This document shows positions 15,528 through 24,400 of a stretch of 37,892 nt of DNA, piece by piece. Source of the stretch: Actinomycetales bacterium (GTDB lineage Bacteria; Actinomycetota; Actinomycetes; Actinomycetales; Kineosporiaceae); contig JAAYAH010000234.1 in assembly GCA_012719445.1 (NCBI GenBank), forward strand, positions 1-37,892, written 5' to 3'. Each line of letters opens with the position of its first letter. Position 1 is the stretch's first letter. The notes beneath the pieces were generated by a model that was not told where the DNA came from, searched no databases, and saw only the letters and a program-made list of their open reading frames with translations. A program made the position numbers and the translations under genes.

Positions 15528-16058
15528 ATGGCCAGGATGAGAAAGTCTATCGCACTCACCTTGGTGGCGACAGCCATCGGAACGGTGCTCTCCGTGCCAC
15601 AGGCACTGCCGGCGCAGGCAGCGAGCTGCAACAACGTTCCGTATATCGAGCACTACAAGTTCAGCAACTTCCAGTCGATCGATATCGGGACGAACGTGGC
15701 CTCCGCTTACATCCCAGGGCCTGCAACACTCACATTCACGCAGACCAAGACCGCGCAGGCCAACATCTCCTTCTCCTACAACGTTGGTGCGGAAGCGAAT
15801 GTGATCGTCGCCAAGGTCAATAACCAATATGGTGTAGCTGTTGGCGCGAGCTGGTCGGAGTCACAGACGTGGCAGTACACGAAGAACGTTCCCTCAGGGA
15901 AGACAGCCCGGCTTCGACTGTACCACGAAGGAAGAAAGTTCGACGTGAGGAAATACGTGTGGTCCTGGACGGAATGTAAAATGGTGCAGAAATACATGAC
16001 GACAGTGACGGCACCCAAGTCCGAGGACATCAACGTGTTCAAGTTCGAATACAAGTAA
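15528..16058 (+). CDS. secreted protein of unknown function, beta-rich, low GC
   Basis: 176 residues. A classical signal peptide (MARMRKSIALTLVATAIGTVL, cleavage after PAQA near residue 31) is followed by a ~145-residue mature protein. It is rich in Ser/Thr/Asn/Tyr with alternating polar and hydrophobic residues (TLTFTQTKTAQANISFSYNV, then GVAVGASWSESQTWQYTKNV), which suggests extended beta strands. Two cysteines remain (near residues 34 and 152) and could form a disulfide. I do not recognise the family. The Ser/Thr-rich amphipathic strands recall ETX/MTX2-type beta-pore toxins, but this is only a visual impression. The base composition is clearly lower in GC than in its neighbours and an IS66 copy lies just upstream, so horizontal transfer is likely. 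GGAGAGGAAG provides the RBS and a terminator follows. Confidence 0.8.
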   Translation: MARMRKSIALTLVATAIGTVLSVPQALPAQAASCNNVPYIEHYKFSNFQSIDIGTNVASAYIPGPATLTFTQTKTAQANISFSYNVGAEANVIVAKVNNQYGVAVGASWSESQTWQYTKNVPSGKTARLRLYHEGRKFDVRKYVWSWTECKMVQKYMTTVTAPKSEDINVFKFEYK

Positions 16059-16065
16059 TAGCCGT

Positions 16066-16086
16066 CGTGACCTTTGCGTGGTCACG
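16066..16086 (+). terminator. short hairpin after the secreted-protein gene
   Basis: CGTGACC (16066-16072) pairs with GGTCACG (16080-16086) across a 7-base loop, 7 bases after the TAA stop. Confidence 0.5.
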
Positions 16087-16113
16087 GCGACAGCTGGTAC
16101 AAGTCAACACAAC

Positions 16114-16148
16114 GGGCTGGCCGGAATGTACTGCCTTCCGGCCGGCCC
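16114..16148 (+). terminator. 13-bp GC-rich hairpin
   Basis: GGGCTGGCCGGAA (16114-16126) pairs with TTCCGGCCGGCCC (16136-16148), with one G-U pair and a 9-base loop. It is the stronger of two hairpins after the secreted-protein gene. Confidence 0.65.
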
Positions 16149-16275
16149 GTGCCCGTTACCGGCCGACGCCGCACACCATGGCTCCGCAACGCCATGGCCC
16201 CGTCGCAGTCGAGCGCTCGTGGCACGACTCGGGAGTCCGGTGAGGGCCGTCCCCTCCTCCCGCAGCTGTCACCCC

Positions 16276-16367
16276 CCTGAGATAACAGGCCGAAGACTGG
16301 GGTCGTCCGGGCGGTTCCTGGACGGTGTGTTGTGAAGGTGATCACGCGGTGGGCCTGTTATCTCAGG
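16276..16367. repeat. perfect 16-bp inverted repeat around 60 bp (MITE-like or regulatory)
   Basis: CCTGAGATAACAGGCC (16276-16291) and its exact complement (16352-16367) enclose 60 bases without an ORF. The total of 92 bp is compatible with a very small non-autonomous element or a long stem structure. No target duplication is obvious next to the ends. It lies in the ~376-bp gap before the Sua5/YciO gene. Confidence 0.7.
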
Positions 16368-16434
16368 AGTCGGTCGACGACACCGCCTCCTCTCCACCCA
16401 CCTGGGCCGGATCACGCCGCACTAGGCTCGGTCC

Positions 16435-17055
16435 ATGGCCAGGTACTACGACGTGCACCCGGACAACCCGCAGCCCCGCACGATCGGACAGGTGGTCGAG
16501 CTGATCCGGGCCGGCGGACTCGTCGTGTACCCCACCGACTCCTGCTTCGCCTTCGGCTGCCAGCTCGGCAACAGGGAGGGCCTCGGCCGGATCCGGGAGA
16601 TCCGGCGGCTCGACGGCCGCCACCACTTCACCCTGGTGTGCCGGGACTTCGCCCAGCTCGGCCAGTTCGTGCACGTGGACAACGCGGTGTTCCGCCTGGT
16701 CAAGGCGTCGACCCCGGGCAGCTACACCTTCATCCTGCCCGCAACCCGGGAGGTGCCGCGCCGGCTGCTGCACCCCCGCAAGCACACGGTCGGCGTGCGC
16801 ATCCCCCGGCACACCGTCGCCCAGGCCCTGCTCACCGAGTTGGGTGAGCCCCTGCTGTCGAGCACCCTGCTGCTGCCGGACCATGACGAGCCGATGACCC
16901 AGGGCTGGGAGATCAAGGAGCAGCTCGACGGCATGGTGGACGCGGTCGTCGACTCCGGCGACTGCGGCACCGAGCCGACGACGGTGGTCGACCTGTCCCG
17001 GGACGAACCCGAGATCCTGCGCCGCGGCGCCGGGGACCCCAGCCGTTTCGAGTGA
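16435..17055 (+). CDS. L-threonylcarbamoyladenylate synthase-like protein (Sua5/YciO/YrdC family)
   Basis: 206 residues, a single YrdC domain. The segment LIRAGGLVVYPTDSCFAFGC is the family N-terminus, followed by IREIRRLDGRHHFTLVCRDF, TPGSYTFILPATREVPRR, HTVGVRIPRH and PLLSSTLLL. YrdC/Sua5 proteins condense threonine, bicarbonate and ATP to threonylcarbamoyl-AMP for tRNA t6A37. The PTDSCFAFGC variant and the overall length resemble the YciO subgroup, whose activity is weaker and whose role is less certain. It is cytosolic. The start ATG at 16435 has only a weak RBS. PdxA follows after a 40-bp gap in the same direction, so the two may be co-transcribed. Confidence 0.88.
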   Translation: MARYYDVHPDNPQPRTIGQVVELIRAGGLVVYPTDSCFAFGCQLGNREGLGRIREIRRLDGRHHFTLVCRDFAQLGQFVHVDNAVFRLVKASTPGSYTFILPATREVPRRLLHPRKHTVGVRIPRHTVAQALLTELGEPLLSSTLLLPDHDEPMTQGWEIKEQLDGMVDAVVDSGDCGTEPTTVVDLSRDEPEILRRGAGDPSRFE

Positions 17056-17095
17056 CCCCCTCGCGTCACCGAGAGACCCCGACGAGGAGCAACCC

Positions 17096-18181
17096 GTGAG
17101 CGACCACCGCGAGCCCGGCCCGCCCGTCCCGGAACCGCGTCCGACGCCCGTCCTTGCCGTGACCATGGGCGACCCCACCGGGATCGGACCGGAGATCACC
17201 GCCCGCACCCTGGCCGAGGTCGCCGGGACCGGCACGGCCCACGGCATCGTCGTCGGGGACGCCGCGGCGTTGCGACGCGGGGCCAGGGCGGCAGGCCTGG
17301 ACGTCGAGATCCGGCCGGTGGCCGACCTCGCCGGCCGGGAGCCCGGTGCCGGGGTCATCGACGTGCTGGACACCGGGGTCCTGGGCGAGGACCTCCCCCC
17401 CTGGGGCGTGGTCGACGCCAGGGCCGGGCGGGCGGCGGTGGTGGCGATCGAGACGGCGACCAGGGCCGCCCTCGACGGCGCGGTCGACGGGATCGTCACC
17501 GGGCCGATCAACAAGGAGGCCGTCTGGCAGGCCGGGTCGACCCACCTCGGCCACACCGAGATGCTCGGCGCGCTGACCGGGGTCACCCGCCAGGACACCA
17601 TGTTCGTCGTCCGCAACACCGCGGTCCCGGGGCACCACCTGCGGATCTTCTTCACCACCCGGCACGCCTCGCTCCGGGTCGCCCTGGACCAGGTGACCAG
17701 GGACCGGGTGCTGCACGCGATCCGGGAGGCGACGACCGCGCTACGGGTGTTCGGCCTCGACGCCCCCCGGCTGGCGGTGGCCGCGATCAACCCGCACGGC
17801 GGCGAGGGCGGCGCCTTCGGGGACGAGGAGATCGTGCACCTCCGGCCCGCCTGCGAGGCGGCCAGGGCCGAGGGACTCGACGTCACCGGCCCGGTCCCCG
17901 CCGACTCGGTGTTCCACCAGGGTCTCGTCGGCCGCTTCGACGGCGTCCTGTCGCACTTCCACGACCAGGGGCACATCCCGGCCAAGACCTACGACTTCGA
18001 CGGGACCATCTCGGTCACGATCGGACTGCCGATCCTGCGCACCTCCGTCGACCACGGGACGGCGTTCGACATCGCCGGCAGCGGGACGGCCGATCATGCC
18101 ACCATGCGCTCCGCCTTCCTCGCCGCGGTGGAGTACAGCCCGTGGGTGCCGAGGATCCGGGCCGAGTACGGGCGGGGCTGA
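17096..18181 (+). CDS. pdxA: PdxA-family NAD-dependent dehydrogenase (PdxA or PdxA2)
   Basis: 361 residues. The family hallmarks are TMGDPTGIGPEI, the first metal histidine in HLGHTEML, NPHGGEGGAFGDEE, the second histidine region SHFHDQGHIPAKTYDF and the C-terminal LRTSVDHGTAFDIAGSGTA. PdxA oxidises and decarboxylates 4-phosphohydroxy-L-threonine in the DXP-dependent B6 route. Most actinobacteria make PLP through PdxST, and the variant HDQGHIPAK resembles PdxA2 enzymes that act on 4-phospho-D-threonate or D-erythronate. A catabolic role is therefore at least as likely as B6 synthesis. The start is GTG 17096 with GAGGAG upstream. A strong bidirectional terminator at 18223-18256 follows. Confidence 0.9.
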   Translation: MSDHREPGPPVPEPRPTPVLAVTMGDPTGIGPEITARTLAEVAGTGTAHGIVVGDAAALRRGARAAGLDVEIRPVADLAGREPGAGVIDVLDTGVLGEDLPPWGVVDARAGRAAVVAIETATRAALDGAVDGIVTGPINKEAVWQAGSTHLGHTEMLGALTGVTRQDTMFVVRNTAVPGHHLRIFFTTRHASLRVALDQVTRDRVLHAIREATTALRVFGLDAPRLAVAAINPHGGEGGAFGDEEIVHLRPACEAARAEGLDVTGPVPADSVFHQGLVGRFDGVLSHFHDQGHIPAKTYDFDGTISVTIGLPILRTSVDHGTAFDIAGSGTADHATMRSAFLAAVEYSPWVPRIRAEYGRG

Positions 18182-18222
18182 CCCGCCGGGCGGGCCGACG
18201 CACGGCACAGGGGACGGAACAG

Positions 18223-18256
18223 GGGTCGGCCCCGGTCTCCCGACCGGGGCCGACCC
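18223..18256. terminator. perfect 15-bp stem, 4-nt loop, bidirectional
   Basis: GGGTCGGCCCCGGTC (18223-18237) and its complement (18242-18256) enclose TCCC. It lies between the convergent pdxA and endoglucanase genes and can end both transcripts. Confidence 0.85.
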
Positions 18257-18291
18257 TCAGCTCCACGTCAGCTCAGCAGGCGTCTCCCTGC

Positions 18292-19458
18292 TCAGCTCAC
18301 CGTGGTCGAGTAGCTGTTGACGGTGAACCGCTGGCCGCCGGGCGCCGAGGTGATCTCGAACCCGAACTGCACGTTGCCCAGCACCGACCCGGAGTTGAGC
18401 CAACTGTTGGTCCGCAACCAGTTGAGGATCGCCAGGATGTCGACGGTGCCGGAGTTCGTGTTGGTCCGGATGAACGAGTAGACCTGGTTGGAGCCGTTGG
18501 AGCCCCGGTACACGTTCCAGGTGTGCCCGCCCACCGAGAGGTTGGTCACCGACGGGACCGCGCCGTTGGCGTCGTAGGACGCCGCGATGGGGCCGACGGC
18601 GCCGTTCTTGTTCATCCACAGCATGATCTCGTAGGCGTTGTTGTCGGTCCAGATGTCGTAGGCGGTCGCGTAGGAGCCGGTGCCGGGGACGGTCACGTTG
18701 AAGCTGCTGCTGACCCGGCCCAGCGAGCTGATCGCCCGATTCGCGGGCCACGAGGCGTTGGGGTAGGACTTCACCCCGCTGGTCTCCGGGAAGGTCGCGA
18801 TGACGCCCCAGTTGCTGTAGGAGTTCGCCCAGATGGTCTGGGTGCCCTGGCCGTTGGCGCCCCACATGTTGTTGTAGAGCGTGTAGCCGCCGTTGGTCCA
18901 GTTGCCCCACTGGTCGGAGGAGGTCCACGCGTAGGTGCCCGTCCGTGTCGTCGTGGTGACGGGCCGGGTGGTGGTCGTCGTCCGTGTCGTCGTGGTGACG
19001 GGCCGGGTTGTGGTCGTCGTCCGCGTCGTCGTGGTGACACCGCCTCCGCCGCCACCGCCGGTGCAGGCGGTCCCGTTCATCGTGAAGGAGCCAGGCACCG
19101 CGTTCGTCGACCCGCTCACGGAGCCGACGAACCCGAACGAGGTGGCGGCCCCCGTCCCGAGGGAGGCGTTGTAGCTCATGTTCCTCGCGGTCACGGCGCT
19201 CCCGCTCTGGGAGACGGCCGCGTTCCAGGCCGAGGAGACCTGCTGGCCGTTCGCGAACGACCAGGTGACCGTCCACGAGCTCACCGGGTCACCGAGGTTG
19301 TTGAGGGCGACGTTCGCCACGAACCCTCCCGGCCACTGCGCGGAGAGGGTGTAGTCGACCCGGCAGGCGACGGCGGCCGCGGCCGGCTCCGCCGCGACGA
19401 GCCCGCCGGACAGGGCCAGCGCTGCCGAGAGTGCGAGGACAGCATGTCGTGTGCGCAT
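18292..19458 (-). CDS. secreted endoglucanase: CBM2 - Thr/Arg linker - GH12
   Basis: 388 residues. A signal peptide (RHAVLALSAALALSGGLVAA, cleavage near residue 28-30) is followed by a family 2 carbohydrate-binding module (about 31-133, bounded by C32 and C132; surface Trp in AQWPGG, SWTVTW and SAWN). A flexible linker has the 13-residue repeat RTTTTTRPVTTTT (about 141-172). The GH12 domain (about 175-388) has YNNMWGA and the retaining catalytic pair E277 (YEIMLW) and E368 (FGFEI). It should cut internal beta-1,4-glucan bonds of cellulose, xyloglucan or mixed glucans outside the cell, with the CBM2 binding cellulose or xylan. The gene is divergent from manD; an operator-like palindrome lies upstream. 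The RBS is weak (GGAG 11 bases before ATG). Confidence 0.95.
   Translation of the reverse strand: MRTRHAVLALSAALALSGGLVAAEPAAAAVACRVDYTLSAQWPGGFVANVALNNLGDPVSSWTVTWSFANGQQVSSAWNAAVSQSGSAVTARNMSYNASLGTGAATSFGFVGSVSGSTNAVPGSFTMNGTACTGGGGGGGVTTTTRTTTTTRPVTTTTRTTTTTRPVTTTTRTGTYAWTSSDQWGNWTNGGYTLYNNMWGANGQGTQTIWANSYSNWGVIATFPETSGVKSYPNASWPANRAISSLGRVSSSFNVTVPGTGSYATAYDIWTDNNAYEIMLWMNKNGAVGPIAASYDANGAVPSVTNLSVGGHTWNVYRGSNGSNQVYSFIRTNTNSGTVDILAILNWLRTNSWLNSGSVLGNVQFGFEITSAPGGQRFTVNSYSTTVS
18941..19035 (-). repeat. 39-bp repeat encoding the Thr/Arg linker
   Basis: A 39-bp unit (13 codons, RTTTTTRPVTTTT) is present about 2.4 times with few differences, in the linker of the CBM2-GH12 enzyme. The number of units sets the distance between binding module and catalytic domain. 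Confidence 0.85.
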
Positions 19459-19657
19459 CTGGGAACAACTCCATTGGGCAGAGACGGATGAAGGGATCGG
19501 TGGACCATCACCGGACGGTGTCGTGGTCTGGTCGGGATCTGCCGCGTGACCCGGACGTCAAAGGTGGACCCGGTCGCCGAGAAACCGGGGTCCGTGCACG
19601 TCACACGGTGTCCGCACGCCGCTGGTCACCCGCGTGACCGGCTCCCTGTCAATCTTC

Positions 19658-19701
19658 GTGTTTATTTTCCGGAGGGGTTGACGCCTCCGGAAGATAAACA
19701 C
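19658..19701. promoter_or_regulatory. 18-bp stem hairpin, 8-nt loop, upstream of the endoglucanase
   Basis: GTGTTTATTTTCCGGAGG (19658-19675) pairs with 19684-19701, with one wobble position. The A/T-rich outer arm is unusual in this genome. It could be a terminator or an operator for a dimeric regulator; no upstream gene needs a terminator here. Confidence 0.55.
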
Positions 19702-19760
19702 ACACCTTCCTCGACCCCGGGGATGTTAGCAGCGGTTACGATGCCACTCAAGGGTTTCGT

Positions 19761-19772
19761 TGAAGCGCTTCA
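19761..19772. promoter_or_regulatory. LacI-family operator TGAAGCGCTTCA
   Basis: A perfect 12-bp palindrome with the central CG expected for LacI/GalR regulators. It is placed in the divergent gap between the endoglucanase and manD. The LacI-family gene at 10698 is a candidate binder. Confidence 0.6.
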
Positions 19773-20048
19773 CACATTCAGTGGCCGTCGCTTTTCGTCA
19801 ACTCCTCGTCACTCCGGACCGTGGCCATTGCGCGACAGTGGCCGTCGCGCGTCGTCGGGCGACAGTCCCGCTCCCACCGCCGGTGGCCCGCCCTCCGGCC
19901 GCGCTACGGTTCCAGCGCCTCGTCCGGCCAGAGCCCGCCCCGGACGCGGCGTCCTGACAGGCGTCCCGACGGCGCCCCGGTCCTGCCCTGGGTCGGGCCA
20001 CCGGGGACCGCCGCGGACCGGGGAGCTCGGGCCGAGGAGGAACAGACC

Positions 20049-21263
20049 GTGGCCGGTCGGATCGTGGATGCCCGGGTCGTCGTCACCTGCCCGGGACGCA
20101 ACTTCGTCACCCTCAGGTTGGAGACCGAGGACGGGATCACCGGCCTGGGCGACGCGACCCTCAACGGCCGCGAGCTCGCCGTGGCCGCCTACCTCACCGA
20201 ACACGTGGTCCCGACGCTGATCGGCCGGGACTCGGCCCGGATCGAGGACACCTGGCAGTACCTGTACCGGGGTGCCTACTGGCGCAGGGGCCCGGTGACC
20301 ATGAGCGCGATCGCCGCCGTGGACACCGCGCTGTGGGACATCAAGGGCAAGACCGCGGGCCTGCCCGTCTACCAACTGCTCGGCGGCAGGTCCAGGGACG
20401 GGGTCACCGTCTACGGGCACGCCAACGGGGAGACCGTCGAGGACGTCCTCGGCGAGGTGGCCAGGTACGTCGACCTCGGGTACCGGGCGGTCCGGGTCCA
20501 GGCGGGGATCCCCGGGCTGACGACGACCTACGGCGTCGGCAGGGACCGCCTGTTCTACGAGCCGGCTGACGCAGCGATCCCCTCCGAGGCCACCTGGTCG
20601 ACGGAGCGCTACCTCGCCCATGTGCCGACGGTCCTGGCCCGGGTCCGACAGGAGTTCGGCCCGGAGCTCCGGCTGCTGCACGACGCCCACCACCGGCTGA
20701 CCCCGATCGAGGCGGCGCGGCTCGGCAGGGCGCTGGAGCCGTTCGCCCTCACCTGGCTCGAGGACCCGGTGCCGGCCGAGCTGCAGGAGGGGTTCCGGCT
20801 GATCCGGCAGCACACCACGACGCCGCTGGCCGTCGGCGAGGTCTTCAACACCGTCTGGGACTGCCACCGGCTGATCACCGAGCAGCTCATCGACTACGTC
20901 AGGACCACCGTCGTCCACGCCGGTGGCATCACCCACCTGCGCCGGATCCTCGACCTGGCCGCGTTGCACCAGGTCCGCAGCGGGTCCCACGGGGCAACCG
21001 ACCTGTCCCCCGTCTGCATGGCTGCTGCCCTGCACGTGGATCTCGCCGTCCCCAACTTCGGTCTCCAGGAGTACATGCGGCACACCGAGGCCACCGACGC
21101 CGTGTTCCCGCACAGCTACCGGTTCGCCGACGGACAGCTGCATCCCGGGGACGAGCCGGGGCTCGGCGTCGACCTCGACGAGGAGCTCGCCGCCCGTTAC
21201 CCGTACCGCCCTGCCTCGCTGCCGGTGAACCGGCTGGAGGACGGGACCATGCACGACTGGTGA
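20049..21263 (+). CDS. manD: D-mannonate dehydratase, enolase superfamily
   Basis: 404 residues, the exact size of the ManD family. Family segments run along the whole length: [79 protein letters not shown], the metal ligands in [20 protein letters not shown] and AVGEVFNT, and [19 protein letters not shown], and the end [12 protein letters not shown]. The enzyme dehydrates D-mannonate to 2-keto-3-deoxy-D-gluconate, which links glucuronate released from xylan to central metabolism. Older annotation as RspA starvation-sensing protein is the same family. The start is GTG 20049 with GAGGAGG 8 bases upstream. The GH115 gene follows 150 bp downstream in the same direction, which supports a glucuronoxylan role. 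Confidence 0.95.
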   Translation: MAGRIVDARVVVTCPGRNFVTLRLETEDGITGLGDATLNGRELAVAAYLTEHVVPTLIGRDSARIEDTWQYLYRGAYWRRGPVTMSAIAAVDTALWDIKGKTAGLPVYQLLGGRSRDGVTVYGHANGETVEDVLGEVARYVDLGYRAVRVQAGIPGLTTTYGVGRDRLFYEPADAAIPSEATWSTERYLAHVPTVLARVRQEFGPELRLLHDAHHRLTPIEAARLGRALEPFALTWLEDPVPAELQEGFRLIRQHTTTPLAVGEVFNTVWDCHRLITEQLIDYVRTTVVHAGGITHLRRILDLAALHQVRSGSHGATDLSPVCMAAALHVDLAVPNFGLQEYMRHTEATDAVFPHSYRFADGQLHPGDEPGLGVDLDEELAARYPYRPASLPVNRLEDGTMHDW

Positions 21264-21321
21264 CGTGATCGCCGGCGCCCCTCCCCCGGTCATGCGGGGA
21301 TGACGGATCCACCATCCCCGC

Positions 21322-21350
21322 TTGACCGGATTCGTCCGGGTGGTTACGGT
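21322..21350 (+). promoter_or_regulatory. candidate promoter of the GH115 gene
   Basis: TTGACC (21322-21327) and TACGGT (21345-21350) are 17 bases apart, a good housekeeping-type pair. The -10 overlaps GTTACG, and a GTTCCGGTAT box follows at 21357-21366; a similar pair of boxes occurs before the GGDEF gene. Confidence 0.5.
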
Positions 21351-21415
21351 CCCAAGGTTCCGGTATGTCACCGAGAATCTTTCGACCAAGTGTGTGGTCC
21401 CCGGGAGTCCTCGTC

Positions 21416-24400
21416 ATGACAGCGCCCGCCACCGGCTCCCGGCCCGCAGCGGAGACCTTCGTGTCGACCGTCCCGGGACCGGGGTACTTCCCGCTGGTGG
21501 CCGGAGGGGTCGCCGCCCCCGTGGTGGTCGACGCGGGGGACTTCCCCGGGGTGGTGCGGGTCGCGGGCGACCTGGCGGCGGACGTGGAACGCGTCACCGG
21601 GGTGCGTCCCCGGGTCCGGATCGACGGGCCCCCGCACCCCGATGGGCCCCCGCACCCCGGCGAGCCCCCGCACCCCGGGGATCTCGTCCTCGTGGGCACC
21701 CTCGGCAGCAGCCCGCTCGTCGACGGCCTGGTGGCCGCGGGGGTGCTCGACGTGTCCTCCGTCGCCGGCCGCTGGGAGACCTCGCTGCAGCAGGTGGTCA
21801 CCGACCCGCTGCCGGGGGTGCGCCGGGCGCTGGTCATCGCGGGCAGCGACCAGCGGGGCACGATCTACGGGGTCTACGAGGTGTCCCGGCAGATCGGGGT
21901 CTCGCCCTGGTACTGGTGGGCCGACGTCCCGGCCCGTCCGGCCGAGGAGCTGTACGTGCTGCCGGGCCGGCACAGCCAGGGCACCCCCCGGGTGCGGTAC
22001 CGGGGGTTCTTCGTCAACGACGAGAACCCGGCCCTGGCGAACTGGGTGCTGCACCGCTTCGGCCCCGGGCAGGCGGAGGGCCACCCGCAGGGGTTCGGCA
22101 GCGCGTTCTACGCCCGGGTGTTCGAGGTGATGCTGCGGCTGAGGGCCAACTACCTGTGGCCAGCGGTGTGGGGCAGGGCCTTCGCCGAGGACGACCCGGC
22201 CAACCACGCCACGGCGACCGCCTACGGGGTGGTGATGGGCACCTCGCACGAGGCGCCGATGCTGCGCGGGATCGAGGAGTGGAACCGGCACGCCGTTCCC
22301 GCGGTACGCGACGCCGACGGGAACGTCGTGGTGCCCGGCCACGACCCCTACGGCGGGACCGGCGAGTGGAGCCACCGGCGCAACCGGGAGGCCGTCGAGG
22401 CCTTCTGGGCTGACGGCATCCGGCGGATGGTGGACGAGGGCATCGAGGGCGTCGTCGCCCTCGGCATGCGCGGCAACGGCGACCTGAGCCTGTCCGACGG
22501 CGACGGCATCGAGCTCATGGAGCAGATCCTCACCGCCCAGCGCCGGATCCTCGCCGACCTGGTCGGCGACGAGACCGCCGTCCCCCAGGTGTGGGCGCTG
22601 TACAAGGAGGTCCAGCGGTACCTCGGCAAGGGCCTCGCCGTCCCCGACGACGTCACGCTGATCCTCTGCGACGACAACTGGGGGAACCTGCGGTCGCTGC
22701 CCGGTCCCGACCTCCCCCCGCGGTCCGGGGGCTACGGGCTGTACTACCACTTCGACTACGTGGGCGACGGCCGCAACTACAAGTGGGTCGACACCGTCAA
22801 CCTCGCGAACACCTGGGAACAGTTGCACCTCGCCCACCGGCACGGGGTCGAGGAGCTGTGGGTGGTCAACGTCGGCGACCTCAAGGGGGTCGAGCTGCCG
22901 CTGCAGTTCCTGCTCGACTACGCCTGGGACCCGGACCGGTGGCCGGTGGAGGCCCTGCCCGAGTGGGAGCTGCGGTACGCGGCGCAGATCGCCGGTCCGG
23001 AGCCGGCGGAGGAGATCGCGGAGCTGCTGCACCGGTACGGGACGCTCCAGGCCCGGCGCAAGCCGGAGCTGCTCAACCGCAGGATCACCCTCGACCCGGC
23101 CCGGGACGTGACCGTCGACGACGCCGCGGTGGTCTACGACGACAGGGCGACGCCGTTCAGCCTCACCGCCTACCGCGAGCTGGAACGGGTGACCGAGGAG
23201 TGGCGGCGGCTGGCGGAGGCCGCGGAACGCGTCGGCGCGACGCTGCCGGAGACCTGCCGGGACGCCTACCACGAGCTGGTGGGCTACCAGATCGCGGCGA
23301 CGGCCAACCTCTACGCGCTGCGGGAGGCGGAGTTCACCAACCTGCACTACGCGGCCCAGGGCCGGGCCGCGACCAACGAGCTGGCCGACGTCGCCGAGGC
23401 CCGGTTCGCCGACGACCGGGCCATGGCCGCGCACTACGACACCGTCCTGGCCGGAGGGAAGTGGTACGGCTTCCAGAGCCAGCCGCACATCGGCTACGGC
23501 GACGTCGCCCGCTACGGCCCCGACGCGTCGTGGCAGCAGCCGCAGCTGCACAACACCGCGATCCCCGACGCCCTGTTCCCGCCGGTCCGCCGGATCGAGC
23601 TGCCCCCGTCGGCCGAGCTCGGCGTCGCCGTTGACGGCTCCGAGGACTGGTGGCCGGCGGTGCGGGGCCCGGCAGCCCAGGAACCTGCGGCACTGCCGGT
23701 GCTCAGCCCGTTCCGCACCGGTCCCGCACCGTACCTGGAGCTGTTCGCCAGGGGGTCGCAGCCGTTCGCGTACCGGATCGAGGCCGCCCGGCCGTGGCTG
23801 CTGGTCGAGCCCGCCGCGGGCCGGGTCCGCACCCAGGTCCGGGCCGTCGTCTCGGTGGACTGGCGCCGGGCCCCCCGCGGCACCTCCGAGGTCCCGCTCA
23901 CCGTCAGCGGCCCCGACGGCGCCACCGTGACCGTCCTGGCCGTCGTCGAGAACCCGGAGCCGCCCCCCGCCGACTTCACGGGGTTCGTCGAGGCGGGCGG
24001 GTACGTGTCCATGGCTGCCGACCACGCCACCGCCGTCGTCGACACCCAGGAGGTCGGCTGGAAGCGGATCCCCGACCTGGGCAGGACCGGCGCGGGGATG
24101 ACGCCGTGGCCGGTCACCGCTCCGAGCCGGTTCCCCGACGACGGCACCCCCCGGTGGGACGGCCCGCGGCTGGAGTACCGGATGTGGCTGACCACCACCG
24201 GTCCGGTCACGGCGTGGGCGTACCTCTCGCCCCGCAACGACACCCGCTCCGGCCACGGGCTGCGGTACGCGGTCTCGCTGGACGACGCGCCGCCGCAGCC
24301 GGTCGACGTGATCGCGGCGACCGGAGCCGACGCCGTGGCCATGAACCGGCGGTGGCAGCGCAACACCTCCGACAACGTCAACCGGACCGCCACCAGCCAC

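Larger units (their letters stand above)
19459..20048. promoter_or_regulatory. divergent regulatory region of endoglucanase and manD
   Basis: A 590-bp gap without a gene. In order it holds: a GGTCAC-CCGC-GTGACC palindrome (19624-19639); TTGACA on the minus strand (19652-19647), a possible -35 for the endoglucanase; an 18-bp stem hairpin (19658-19701); a perfect LacI-type operator (19761-19772); a 13-bp direct repeat CAGTGGCCGTCGC (19779-19791 and 19836-19848); and the GAGGAGG RBS of manD (about 20034-20040). The manD promoter was not located with confidence. Confidence 0.6.

Noticed and set aside
18941-19035. Tandem repeats suggestive of CRISPR
   Set aside because: They encode the Thr/Arg linker of the endoglucanase and have no unique spacers. 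No CRISPR array or cas gene is seen in the window.
20049-21263. Starvation-sensing protein RspA
   Set aside because: This is an older name for the same enolase-superfamily group; residue pattern and xylan context support mannonate dehydratase.
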